Positions 26,466 through 39,100 of a stretch of DNA of 64,000 bases are shown piece by piece. The stretch is from NCBI GenBank assembly GCA_965153455.1, contig OZ234502.1:8649495-8713494 (forward strand). Reading direction: 5' to 3'. This stretch comes from Sphagnum compactum (taxonomy: Eukaryota; Bryophyta; Sphagnopsida; Sphagnales). The notes beneath the pieces are model-generated. The model saw only the letters and a list, made by a program, of their open reading frames with translations, ran no database searches and was not told where the DNA came from. The stretch's first letter is position 1. Each line of letters starts with the position of its first letter. Both the position numbers and the translations under genes were made by a program.

Positions 26466-29400
26466 ATACCGCATATAATTAAGTGGAGGCTCTTTTTTCA
26501 AACATTAAGAACTTGGTTCCTAGACCTTCCAATCCAAGGTTCCAAAAATGAAATCTTTTAAATATAGGCTTAATATATATATGTATACATTTTCAAGAAG
26601 TGAAAAAGTCTTAATTAACAACCAAGTTATAATAACACCTTAGGAATATTGAAGATGATGAAGTGTTATGAAGCAACAATCCAATTACCATTAACCATAA
26701 CTATTGATCTTCGCAAAAACAAATTGAAGAAAATTTTGTCGACTAGTGGATAAAAATAGATGCTGAAAGAGCTATGTAACCTATATGGTGGCCATTTGAT
26801 AATAAAAAATGTAAGCAATAAACTTGACAAAAATTGAAGGTATAACTATTGTTAAAATGTTACGAATTACAATGCACATAACCCATGTTTCTAAAGTTCA
26901 TTATAGTTGTAACTTGAATACGAAGATTTCATTTCATAACCTTATGAGTCATTTTTCAATTGCAAATCAAGACGTGAACGAACAATATTTATAACCCAAG
27001 CAAAATTCTTGCAAAAACCAACTTGTAACACCAAAAAAAAAAACAAACTACATAACATTTATTGTTAACCCAAACTCTATACAAAACAAATAACATAAAT
27101 GCAATGAAAAAAAATATAAATTTAATTTTAACATTTGAGTTAAACACATTTTTGGTGAATCAAAATGCAATTCATTTGTAACAATGTAGAAATCCAAACC
27201 CAATTTTTTTTTTTTTTTTAAAATTTGCATAAACATAAGAAAACCACAAAGTATAAAATTATGATTTGAAATCACACAAGATTATATCCCAAGACAAAAT
27301 ATTTCGAACCCTGTTTACACCAGGATTGGTAAAATAAAACTAATCAACTTAGCTAACCTAGTTTATCCTTAATTAAGTGTAAGTAACACACTTGACACTC
27401 AAATGTGAAAGTTCCAAACTTTCACCTCACTTCGTTTTAATATTTAAAAAACAAGTTCTTCACAAGTGGACCATTATTTAAACAAATGAAAACATTTGTC
27501 ATTTCATAATATTACACATTTTTTTCTTGTGTGTAGATTACCATACGTTTAAGTTAATCTTAAATTGTTCATGTACAGTACCATGAGTTAAAATTTTAAA
27601 TTAATTTTAACTTATTATAAAGTATTCTACCCTAAGTTATTTTTAATTAATCCACCCTTAACTATTTTAAGCAATTATATCATAAGTTATTGTACTTTAA
27701 ATTATTTAAAAAAAATTGAAACCATTAAACTATTTCGTATTAATTTCAATTATTTTAAGTTAATTCTTATTTGTTATTATAAATTATTCTACCTTAGGTT
27801 ATTTTAGGTTATCATACCCTATGCTCTTTTTTCTTATTTTAAGTTATTTCACTTTAAGCAATTTTTAGTTGTTTTAAATCATTCTACCATAAATTAGTAT
27901 TGAAAATTATTATAGATTATTTTAAGTTATTCCTTCTTAGGTTCCTAAAATATTCCATTTTAGGTTATGTTTGATTATTCTAAGTTATGGGTTGTTAAAT
28001 TATGAAAGATGTTACATAAACAAAACTTGATTTGAATAACAAGAAAATGAACCTTACCATTTAAGACTGTAAAAATAAATGACACAATTATTTTTTTAAA
28101 TCAAGAAATTTTCAAATATTTCACACTTTTAAATTTAATCATGTACAAACTATGTTTTGTTTTGTTACTTCAATAAACCATTCATAATATTTTTAAAAAT
28201 CACAAAATACTAACGAGACACAACTTTGAATTAATAGAAATAAAATATCTATTATGTAACACAATCATTAATACTTATGTCATTGAAATAACCAAACACT
28301 TGAAAACAATGGAAAAATAAATGAAACCAAACATCAAAATTCAAGACAAGAATTTCATTGAAACAATTTAAAAAATTCAATTCAATCATAATTTGAGCCT
28401 AATATATAATTCATCATTGTTCATGAAATATTAATGATAAACTGCAGTATGTTTACCATATTGCATCTATAATTATAAAACTTAAAATATAACCTTTTAT
28501 CATTTAACGGCATCAACAGAATGTTCATGTTTTGCAATTTCTACTAATAATTGACACACCATTATATTTAATAAAATATCCAACCATCTTCCATATTCAC
28601 AAAGTTAACTCAAAAAAAGTCAAAATATAGTTTTGGAGAAATTACACTAAACTAGAAAATGTTATTACAACAAAACAAATGAAACGAAACAAAGACATTC
28701 AATGTGCATTTAAACAAATTAAAATTTAAACCAATAATATTCTAAATCCAAATTTTAATTTTTTGAAAATACCCTTTTTCTCAAAATGTAAATGTAGATT
28801 TATTTGATGATCCTTAGAAGACAACAACCTTCATATTTTTTGATAATAAATTATGAAATTTCATCAATTATTACATGATAAATATCCATTTGAAAACAAC
28901 AAAACAAAATTGTTACACTATTACAATAATTAACACATACAAAAAAACCAATTATATGTAATGATATTGGATACATAATAAACAACCAATGTTCACAACT
29001 AGAATTCAATATTTAACTTTTTTTTTCAAAATTTGTACCCTAAATTAGAAATTGTCAATGGAAACATTAATTTCATTGAAATATACATCACAAATACTAA
29101 ATGGATATAAACAGAAATAATGAAGCATCCCCTCATCAATATCTTTGTTAATTTTAATATATTCATTAAAAAACACATAAGGCTACAAGACATAAAACTT
29201 GATGGCCTTCTTTAAAATCTTTGGCTATGGTAGTAATCATGTGGTGTATATATGAATGGGAGTTAATTTTCTAAGGATGGAAAATTTGAAGTTTTTCCAA
29301 TCCCATAATGATGCAATAATCTTCAAGATATATCAATCTAAACCAAGATCTCACAATCTAACTTGTGTGTAAATACAACTAAGAGAAAAACAACTCATCA

Positions 29401-30154
29401 TACGAACCAATGGAAACAACTTGCACACCAAAAATCAAGTAAATTACTCCCACTTACAAAACTTAAGCAAAGCCCTATGCACCCTACAAATAGAACCCAC
29501 GCATGAACAACAAAAATAAAAGTCATGCATAAACAACACAATGATAGATTTTTGGTGCTTTAGAGGATTAGAACATGGAGCTTCTCCAATTGAAGAACAA
29601 GGCCACTAATCCCATGAAATGTTCAAGCTGAAACTTTATTCAACTGCCTGATGAAAAAAAAACTGCTTAAAGTTGCTCCTACTCGAGCTGATAACACAAA
29701 AGATCCATACTCATTCTACAACAAACCTCAACAATCGACATATCCACAACAAAAGTACAGGTGTTATCAAAATGTTGATGGAATTGTCCATAGTGTGCCT
29801 TGTTATTTCCACAAAGAGAGCATTGTGGAAAATGGGATGCATATCTTCAAATTGCATTCTAATCCTTTCATTAATGTCTGAGCTCATCCAATGTGAATCT
29901 ACAAGACTGACACATGCACATTGCAAGGCTGAATAAGCTCAATTCTTCAACTTCACAACATAGGGTAAATGCTCTTATTAGAGCACAACATTAAACACAC
30001 ATCTATGAGGTTGAAGAGAAGACTCCAGAAGAATGAATATTAACCTCTATGTCAGTTTTGCATAGACTGAAACAAACACAATAAGAATGAATGTGGTCAC
30101 AATCTTGTGAGCATCGGTTGCAACAAGTCAAGACTGTCCTTGGCAGTGACTAGA
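26466..30154. other. Very AT-rich spacer
   Basis: No gene. About 27540-28000 is a degenerate field of TTAAGTTATT/TAGGTTATTTT words. There is a poly-T/poly-A run near 27200. The 29640-30150 part has a more balanced composition and may include downstream flank of TBCC. Confidence 0.45.
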
Positions 30155-30355
30155 TGCCATCACTCCCTGCTGACTTCATGAGTGTACAACAATGGGTACA
30201 GATAACTGTACAGATAACTATAGGAGAATCTGCTCAAAACTTTGGCCAACAATCATACAAAACTATGTGTGTCATGAAAGTCTCTGTTGCATTTCAGAAA
30301 GCAACAGGAAGACACAGCCATGATGTGTTGGCTAGCACTCAAGGGACATAGCCAA
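30155..30355. repeat. Copy A of a duplicated segment around TBCC exon 2
   Basis: This segment contains CAACAATGGGTACAGATAA, CAATCATACAAAA, GCATTTCAGA, GGAAGACACAGCCATGATG and GGCTAGCACTCAAG. It aligns with 30895-31085, which lies inside the TBCC intron. The two copies flank the last TBCC exon as diverged direct repeats. Confidence 0.7.
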
Positions 30356-30560
30356 ATGAAGCCAATAGCATCCTTGTTCAAGCCACTAGGAGATTGTGAG
30401 GGTAAGCTTGAAATTTCATTTCAGCATGCTTGGGTACAAGCATCTAAGCATAATAGAGACACCTATATAGAGGGTAGTGGGTGGGAGAATCCTGCAACCT
30501 AAACATATCTCCTTCAAACAGACCACATCTAAACAGGACATAGAAGACATACAGATTCTC

Positions 30561-32223
30561 TTAAGGGCCATTCTCAGCTTCAAGTTGTGATGGGCCTTCC
30601 ATGGAAATGCGCTGATCTGAGGGTAACACACACCAGTTTGGTGATTGCACTGCCCGTAGCCATCGAAAGTCATCAACACTCTCCCACAAGCCTGATTCAA
30701 AACACCAATACACAAATAATCATATGAAATGCTGCATTGGTAGTTGCTACAGAATCCTCCACAACAACTTGAAGGTACACAACAATTAGAGCACAGTCAT
30801 AACCCTTAGGAGAGTGGCCCACAAAGTGTCAGACTGTCGTCATTTCATCACAAATAGCAGTGACAAACAAGCGAGCCTGCCATGACTACTACACACTGAT
30901 TACATCCACTCCCTTCCAACAGTGGGTATAGATAATAAGCATATAACAATCTGCCCAAAATCTGAGCAAACAATTCTACAAAATCTGCAACCCTAGGTTC
31001 ATGCTGCATTTCAGACACAATATGGGTCAAGATAGGAAGACTCAGTCATGATGCTGGCTAGCACTCAAGAGACAGAGAGCTGATGTATCCAATCTGTTTG
31101 CACTACATCTCATACCCACCTGTAGAGAGGAAGAAATAATAAACCACAATATGGTGCTTGAAGAAGAATTGCAAAAGCACCCCAAAAAATCACAAAGAAA
31201 GTACCTACCTGTCTCCTCCATGAGATTGGCAGCTTGAAGGTCCTTCTCAATGCCAGAATAGTGGAAAGCATAAGGAGCAAAGCGGATGCCTTTGGTATAC
31301 TCAACAATGGGTCGACTGCGTACCCGCAGATAGAAATCTGTGGCTGTTGTGGAATGTATGCGGATCTGATGTGATGCCAGCATGAACAAGCTGCCTTGCA
31401 CTTCCTCTATGAGCACAGATCCAGTCACAGGACCAGCATACACATGACAGTTTCTCAGTTTGTTCACATAAAGAGTTGTGAATTTGCCTTGCAAGTACAC
31501 TCTGCAGTTGCTCAGATTTGAGAGCCTGAACTCCCTGTCTTCTTCCAGGTCTTTTGCATCTCTCACCAGTACAGCATCTTGCATGTCCTGAATTCCTTGA
31601 AAACTGGGGTTTACAGCATCATCTTGCTTGTCCTGAATTCCTGGAGAACTGTTGTTTACAACAGCGTCTTGCTTGTCCTGAATTCCTTGAAAACTGTTGT
31701 TTACAACAGCGTTTTGCTCGTCCTGAATTCCTTGAAAACTGGCCGTTGTTGCTGTTGTTGTTGTTGTTGTGGTGGATTTGCCTCTGAAAGAGAATTTTCT
31801 TTTGGGAAGCAGATCGGACATGGCAGTCTCCACTTCCTCCTTTAGCTTCGTGACTGTAGCTTGCGCGCTCTGCATGGTGTAGGTCGGCAGATAGAAGGAG
31901 GAATCCGCGACAAGCTTCTGCAATTTGCCGACCTCTAAGAGCAAGCTTTCCAATTCCACTTTCAGCGACGCGACGTCTTCTACATTCGGAAACGATAACA
32001 ATGCCGCTTTCTTCTCTGCAAAACAGACACAGATCTCCTCACGACGTTGCGAGAAAACAGCCAGAAAAGCGTCCAAAGATTCACGCGGATCGGCAATGGC
32101 AGCCGTTTGCGACTTCCGGATTGTGGAGTCACGCAGGTAGGAATCATAATGCGATTGCAACCGCTCTTCCATCACTGCCCTCTTCTTCTCCAACGCCGCC
32201 GCTGCCGTAGTAGAGCTCGTCAT
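30561..32223 (-). CDS. TBCC: Tubulin-binding cofactor C (two exons, 381 aa)
   Basis: TBCC acts in the cytosol with cofactors D and E as the GTPase-activating protein that releases native tubulin dimers. Exon 1 is 31209-32223 and exon 2 is 30561-30691. The 517-bp intron has GT-AG ends and joins in phase 1 (GAGACAG|GC) to give 1146 nt. ATG at 32223 is chosen because the upstream frame is GGAA-repeat leader. Residues 10-145 are the helical N-terminal domain, and 150-160 a Thr-rich run. Residues 162-221 are four tandem 15-residue repeats (SFQGIQDKQDAVVNN type). Residues about 230-355 are the C-CAP/cofactor C domain with HQIRIHST carrying the Gln286 and Arg288 of the GAP arginine finger, then GIRFAPY. 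The end has DDFRWLRAVQSPNW. The linker repeat is not a usual family feature. The call is secure. Confidence 0.93.
30895..31085. repeat. Copy B of a duplicated segment, inside the TBCC intron
   Basis: CAACAGTGGGTATAGATAA, CAATTCTACAAAA, GCATTTCAGACA, GGAAGACTCAGTCATGATG and GGCTAGCACTCAAGAGACA match copy A at 30155-30355 in the same orientation, with many substitutions and gaps. Confidence 0.7.
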
Positions 32224-32262
32224 CTTCTCCGTTTTTTCTTCAATGATCCACAACAGACAGAC

Positions 32263-32293
32263 AAGGAAGGAAGGAAGGAAGGAAGGAAGGAAG
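32263..32293. repeat. GGAA microsatellite in the TBCC 5' leader
   Basis: About seven GGAA units lie 40-70 bp upstream of the TBCC start codon. On the sense strand this is a TTCC pyrimidine tract. It makes the upstream in-frame extension read as low-complexity protein, which is why that extension is not accepted. Confidence 0.9.
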
Positions 32294-32356
32294 AAGAACC
32301 ACCTCGAATCCTTCTTACCAAATCTTCTTCTTATGCTCCAAGAAGGATATCGAAGC

Positions 32357-32367
32357 ATTTTTAGGGT
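32357..32367 (-). promoter_or_regulatory. Telo-box-like motif upstream of TBCC
   Basis: TTTTTAGGGTT on + (AACCCTAAAAA in the gene sense) lies about 135 bp before the TBCC start codon. Confidence 0.45.
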
Positions 32368-33380
32368 TCCAGGCGGGGATTGCAAAACGGTTTCTCTTCC
32401 GTGGTGTGCTTCTACAGCAGCAGCAGCAGCTGCACATCTGATTGCAGTTGCATTTTCTCATCTCCATGCCGCTGGGACTCTTCCAGATGTCAAGATGTCT
32501 CCATGGTTCTCCAGGAGATCCTCATCTGTTAGCTTCCCTTTCTCATATTCTTCGAGGGTTTTGCACATGGTGCTCTAGGAGCAGGTCTCAGGACTGCCCC
32601 AGGCACCACTTTAGCCCTGCAATTGCTTATACCCTGGCCATTCATTCTTCTTCTGCCTGTTGTGCCTTGCCCCAAACAAGAGCTTCCTGACAAGGGGTTC
32701 AATGCCTGAATTTGGTGGTTTTATGATTTATGGGGCGGTTCTGATGCCAGAGAGTGAGTTGCACATGATACAAACCAACAGTATCTTCTTTTTTCTTCGA
32801 CTCTGGGTGGTGAATCTCATCTTCTTGTGGTTTGTTTTGGAGGTTTCTTGCCTTATGTACATGGCCTTCATTTTCTCTTCATTCCTCCCCGGGTCATCAT
32901 TGGCCATAAGGCAATGGCAAGCACAGTCTCGTATGAGTACTACTGTCTGTCTGTCTGTCTCTTGTTTGCTTCAGGAATGAAAAGAGTTGAGGAGCATGTT
33001 GAGGAAGCAGTTGGAAAGTCAAATCTGGCCTGATGAGCTGGGCTGGTGGTATCTATGCCATAAAACCAGCAAAAACTGCACATGACTTGGTCAGTCTTTT
33101 CCATCTCATAGCTTCTGAGTTTGGGTTTTAGATTCTCTGTCATGAAGAAGAGCTCACCAATTCATGTGCATCAGATATATTGTTACTTGGATTCATCTGT
33201 CTTTGTTTCTATATATTGCTCAGAGAAGATATCTATACTTGAATGCCATCATAACATCTGCCCAAAATCACTTGGAAACTTAGATGGAGTTTTTTACTAC
33301 ATTGTTCAAAGGTGGGTCAGTCAGTACAGCAACCCCAATTGTTTCAGTAGAGCAACCAGAATAGTAAAGCAGTTTATGTG
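32368..33380. other. TBCC upstream region with unassigned coding-like frames
   Basis: This is balanced-GC sequence. On the minus strand 32469-32577 reads MCKTLEEYEKGKLTDEDLL followed by ENHGDILTSGRVPAAWR and a stop. An overlapping minus frame reads AKVVPGAVLRPAPRAPCAK. A third minus frame (32940-33143) is also open. On the + strand, GMKRVEEHVEEAVGKSNLA ends at about 33033. I recognise no family and cannot build one gene. A CTGT microsatellite lies at about 32942-32960. Confidence 0.25.
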
Positions 33381-33654
33381 TCATCTGACGAATGTAAATT
33401 GCTTGACAAAGTTGACAACATGGTCCTCAGGTGCTCATTCTTCAGAGGCAAAAGAATCTGGTTCCAGCAAGCAAGTCTGGAAAAAGGGTTAAAAAATCAG
33501 GCTTTGCTTCCTCTGCAAAGTAAAGTGTGTAAAGTGGAGCAAAACCTGATTTTTGAACCCTTCCGGACATGGTTTGCATGAACCAGATTCCTTTGCCTCC
33601 AAAAGAATGTAGCACCCAAGGACTACTTTGTCAATTACATTCATCAGATGACAA
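33381..33654. repeat. Long imperfect inverted repeat (foldback, ~120-bp arms)
   Basis: The left arm (33381-33509) and right arm (33538-33654) are near reverse complements separated by about 28 nt. Paired blocks from outside in: GTCATCTGACGAATGTA with TACATTCATCAGATGAC; TTGACAAAG with CTTTGTCAA; GTGCT with AGCAC; AGAATCTGGTT with AACCAGATTC; GGGTT with GAACCC; AATCAGGCTTTGCT with AGCAAAACCTGATT. The left arm has about 14 extra bases near 33400-33420. An RNA from either strand would fold into a single long hairpin, as in young MIRNA or hairpin-siRNA loci, or in a foldback transposon. Confidence 0.8.
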
Positions 33655-35965
33655 TTGCTCACCTTTGGTTGTTCTGTGGTCTCATACATCACTCTTTTGT
33701 CCAGGTTAGCCTACTATCTGAATGGAACTTGACTTTCCCATTACAGAAAATGCTGGATCAAGCCTTTGAGGGAAGCCATCAGGGAGTACATGAAGATCAC
33801 AAAATACTGAAGACAAAAACACATGTCATGGTTGAAGATTAATGTTTCATGATGTGACTTTCCTCAAAGTCCAATAGAAGCTCAGGACACAGATTTTTCT
33901 ATGCTTCTTTGCTGAAAATTTTGAGCAGATTATTATCTACTTATCTATACCAACTGTCAGGGAAAGTGTAGAGTAATTGGCAGTGGATTTCTGCCATTCA
34001 TAGTGATGGTCTGATACTTTGTGTCTTTCACAATTTTATGACCACATGTCGTCATTGTGTTTGTTTTGGTTAGGCTGGAACTTACATAGCATACCTTTTG
34101 AGGTGTCATAGTAGAGGTGTCATAGCAGACTTTTCTCTGCAATCTCAGTGCTATGTAAAAGAGTGTCTTAGACATTTGCAAACCACTTGGACTGATGTTC
34201 CTAATATCCAGTGCCCTCTATTGGCAGAGATAAATGCTTAGGAGTGTGGATTTGTGACCACCACAGGCATACCTCTAAAATGCCTCTTTTTGTAAGCTTG
34301 TGAAGGATTTTGATTTGGATCCATTCAGGTGTGTATGACCCTGAACATCATGTTTCCACATTTCACATTTCAGGTGTTGTAGACCATAACTGCATCTATT
34401 GAGACGTTGTTCCTTTTTTGCCAGGTATCTAGTGCTCTCACCAAGGTTCATGCCTTCAAGCTGTAGGGTGAAATGGGGCTGCCTTGTGTGGAGCACCTGT
34501 GGTGTATGGCTTGTTTTTCGCACACTGTATGGAGGTGCTGGATCTTGGCAAGTGAGCTGCTTTCGCAGGTGAGTCTTCTCTTGTGAGTTTGTACTGGATT
34601 TGAACACTTTGGTTTGCTAGGCATGATGTAGACCCAAACCCTAAAATTCCAAGGCAAAAAATTGGTAGAGTTTGCACATCCAGAACAACACAGTAGAGGG
34701 GAATTTTGTTGATTTGAAGCTATCATGTGGTGTAGACACTCTAAATATTCTTGACCAATGTTGTGCAAATGTTTGAGAGTTTTTTGGGTAAACTGTCCAT
34801 TCCATGTTCAAAAATATATGTCTCATTTTGAAGGGGGAGAATGATGCAAAAAAGTCTAGCAAATGATTTTTGACAAAGTTGCAAATTTTTTAAATTTTTA
34901 GTTGTAAATATCTCTAAGTCCCTTCAATTGGGTGTCAAATTTATCATAAGTTGTCAAAGCCTAGTAGACCATTAGGTCAAATTGATCATATACTTAATGA
35001 GCCTGTGCAATATATTTTTCTTTTGGTGTAAGAGTCTGGGAATGCATTTGAATGTGTAGTAGGGTAACACACATGCCCAAAGCAATTCCATGGTTAAAAG
35101 GGTTTGTTTATTGGAGGCATTAAGCTCAAGATTGTTCACTTCAAAATGGTTGAATTGCCTCAGACATGCCAACCTTAAATTATGCAAAACATAAGTTTAC
35201 AATAATGTTACATGTTACTTCAATAAACTTGCTATCTCTGGTCCAATATGTTTCCCTGAAAATGCTGGGCACCTTTTGGAGGTCAACTCATAGTATAATT
35301 GGTTAGATTGTGAAATTCTCAAGAATGTGTTCACTAACACATAAGAAAGGAAAATTAGCAAATTGCAAGTGGATTAACCATGATAAGTCCTGCCCACTTC
35401 CTGCTCTCAAATATAATTGCAACCTTTGTGGATATCGTTCTTCTTCACCGGATCGGTTCCTCTTGCCTTTGGGCAAAAAACCTTCTTGTCTCCTCCCTCC
35501 TCCCTGCCAAATTTTTACACAAATTCATGAGTTTTCCTTGACTGATAAAAAAGATTGGGGAACCAAAATCATCCAATAAGACCAAGAAGTTTCCACAAAA
35601 CCCATGAGTTCCATCGATTGATAAGCTTGGGAACCCAAAATCATTGAATTGGATGAAGACGCCCAACATGGATAGATCCGATTAGGGTTTTGTACTATTT
35701 GGAACGGGGGAAAGAAGTCCAAAGAAAACCATGGGTTGGGTTGTTTGTCCACCAAACAAAGGTGGAAGAAGCTAAATGCCCCCCTAACAAGCTCTTTCCC
35801 AACTTGGTCTCACAACAAAAGTTGCTAGTTCTCTTCGGGGAACTCATGGATATTGTTGACTTTGATTGTCCAACAAAGAAGCAAGAAAGTACACTCTCTA
35901 CCTTGCAATCATAGTGTTTGTTGCTGCTTGTGCACAAACCGATGATTTTTAAATGAATTTTGTGA
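33655..35965. other. Spacer without recognised gene
   Basis: Composition falls from balanced to AT-rich. There are several frames of 70-115 codons (for example 34275-34607 minus, 35690-35914 plus and 35695-36042 minus) with no motif, overlapping one another on opposite strands. I see no gene that can be supported. Confidence 0.4.
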
Positions 35966-36130
35966 TATAGCCAAAGTGGTGACCACTCCATAGGAAGATT
36001 TAGCCAACAAAATCTGACTATAAACAAAATATAAAATACCAATCTTTAAACGTCCATCCTTTTTATATTTTTGGCTACTTACTTACTGAAACAAAATATA
36101 GAAATCTGCCGATTTTAATATTTTTTTACA
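35966..36130. repeat. Dispersed palindromic-core repeat, long copy 1
   Basis: TAGCCAAAGTGGTGACCA is followed by CCATAGGAAGATTTAGCCA, AATCTGACTATAAAC, CATCCTTTTTATATTTTTGG with CTAC, and AGAAATCTGCCGATTTTA. The order and spacing of blocks match 48386-48560 and 58521-58690. Confidence 0.65.
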
Positions 36131-39100
36131 AACTTTTTGGCCCTTAAAAACCCTTAAAAAAATCACTTCATTTTTGAATTTTTTGGATTTTTAACCTCTC
36201 CATTTTTTTGGGCAAAAGTTTGCCTATAGAAAAAAGGATGGTACTCATGACCTGAAGGGATATCACTCTTTTTTCACAAAGATGAGATCATTCATGACCT
36301 GACAAATTTACCAACTCAGTTTCCAAGTGTTTTGAGAGATTCTAGGAGCTTTATCTTTTTGTCTCTCTTGCTCTTGCACTCTCATTCTGGTTTGGTCTTT
36401 GTCTCTGGAGGAGGTTGTCTTTCCCCACCAGCAAATCTGTGTACACTTTGAGAGAGAAAATAGGACAAAACACTTGACAAAACACACATGTACCCCTTCC
36501 CTCCTCTTTAGACTATAATAAAAACTCTAATTGAAGAAATTGAAAGTCTTGGAACTTGGAAGGTGGCAAAGCTTTTAAATTCCTTTTTGTTTTCTCATTG
36601 TTTGCAACCTCATCAAACCTATCCCATGCTTTGAGCCACTTAGAATCTCAAGACATTGTTTCTTTGCCTTTAGACTCCAAGGGGTTTATGTGCAAGTGCA
36701 CCCTTAGCCATTTACATCACTCAAAACAAACAAAACAAAATGATGAAGATATGGATTCCTAAAATTGAAGGTGGGGGGGGGGAGGGTCGGGGGCGATCAT
36801 TTCTTTGAAAAAAATCAATCCAAACATTTTGGAACATACAATTTGCATCTTATAACCAAATAATCCAACTTTCTAGTGTTTTTTATGGTGCTTGTGATCC
36901 TCTTCATGGTTTTCTTGTGTTTTGATATTCTTCTTGGTGGTCATGATCTTTTTCCTATTGCTTGGATATTCCCCCTTTGTGGTCTTGTATTTTTGGTCTT
37001 CTTCCTAACAATGATCCTTTTCATGGTGCTATTATGTTTTGATTTGTTGTTGGTGGTTCTAACAAGTGTTGGGCAGTTTTCACTAATTTTAGAGAACCAC
37101 CAGATCTCGTTCTTTAAGGAAAATTGCCTCAAATCTTACTTTTTTTAGAAATAGGGAGCTTATGAAAACTGTCTAGGGTATTAGAATTTTTTGATGAAAA
37201 AAATCCGATTTTCAAGCTTGGTGGTTCTGAACAATTCGAGAACAACCAATTTTCTTGGCCAGTTTTCACAAGTCGGATATCAAAATCATACCACATGTTT
37301 CCATAACATATTAGACTTGTAACATTAGTACAATTTGTTGACATTTTTTCCCCTAGTTACATTTGTATGGGCCCCACAAAAGGTATAATGCCTTTGTTTT
37401 TCCTATAATCATATTAGGAAAATAAGAAATGATGATATTTTGCATGCACAGAAACTTAATGAGATCAAAGAAATCTATAAAATCTATTCACTTCAAATTT
37501 TCATATATTGTTTTGTAGGCTGTGGGTGTGAATTTCAAGCTTCTATGTACTAAAGCACGTTGAAATATATGATATCCTATTCTCCTTGTACAATTTCTTA
37601 CGTGTGACACGATTATAAATTGTTGTATCCAATGTTATATATATATATAATTGTTGGACTTTTCCTTGTAAATTTTGTGAATAGGTACCAAATTATACAT
37701 TCATTATATTGGTCCTTGTTCAACACCATATTATTAAGTTTGGTTTTCATTGTTTATTGTGGCCATTTAGCAAGTTTGAAATACATGTAATAAGTAGGAG
37801 TGATTAAAAAGCCACTACCTTCATCATTTTTGGAGATGATTTTGTTTGTTTGTTTTAAAAAGGAGTTGGTAGCTTAAGAGGGTCCAAGTATGGTTGAGGT
37901 ACCCAAAAAAATTGTTTCATTTAATACCCAGTGGACCCCTTCATTTGAACATGTTGTTGAAACTTAATAACACATTCATATTGAAAGTTTTTTTTTTTTC
38001 ACAAATACATACATCATTAAAGTACTATTTTATGCATAGAATTTCAAATTTGAACAAGTTTAAGGATTCTTAATAAGTCCTGGAAAACTTTCTAGGACTT
38101 TGTTTCATGAGAAAAAAAAAGTTTATGGACCCATAAGGAACGTCTACATAAATTATTTTGCCCCAAGATTTTTACCATAAACACCTTAATTGCTAATGTA
38201 TATAAAATGTTCAAGTGTGACAAGAACTAAGTGCCCTATTACAATGTACAAAGTTTCAAAAAGTGAAAATTCTGGGAATTTGGGCCATTGATAGAACATG
38301 GCCCACATTGAATAAATTTTATTGTTCTTACAATTCATAAGTGAAAACAATAGATACTTGAAATAACCATATAAAAATTGGAGCAAATTTTTTTCATTTG
38401 ACATGAGAAAAAAAAGGGAAATCTAAGACATGTCATAGGTTTTATGAAGAAAGTGGTGAATTTGAGGGTCCTAAGAGTGAGTCCTTATGTTTCAAATGGG
38501 GTACCCCGACTATACTTGGACCCAAGAGTAGCCACTCAAATAAACTCTAAGATGACTTAAAGATTTGTAAGAAGTGGGTGAATGAATCACCACTTTCTTA
38601 AGAGGAAGGGGGAAGTCACTTCAATTTACATAAAGGAATTGTTTTAGAATGTTGAGCATGGTGTGCTAGTTTTACAATAATATGTTGTGGTAACATGTTG
38701 TCTTGTTGTTTTTTAGTTGGTTTTGGTGTTATTTTGTACTTGCCATAACGGAATAGGAAGTAATCACTTGGTAGAGGGCATCAAGTAGGGAATCTCTATC
38801 CTTTATGTCCTACCTCCATGTTTATATGAATATAAGGTGTGGGTCTTATTATGCTAATATGCACCAAAGTAGTTGTAAATTGTAATCATTACTTAATATT
38901 TCATGTTTTAAAGTGGCAACTTAAGTTGGTGTTGAAATTTTTGGATTTATTTATATAACGACATTCATAATATATTATTGAAACATAAATTTGAAATCAA
39001 TTTAATGAATAAAAATACCCAATTTAAACACTTTTAAAAAAACGTAAGAAATGTTTGTGTTGTTTGAAAAACTACTAAAAGGACTTTAAAACAATTTAAA

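Noticed and set aside
32224-32385. 54-codon N-terminal extension of TBCC
   Set aside because: It reads through a GGAA microsatellite and leader sequence and gives a low-complexity peptide. The ATG at 32223 starts a normal TBCC N-terminus.
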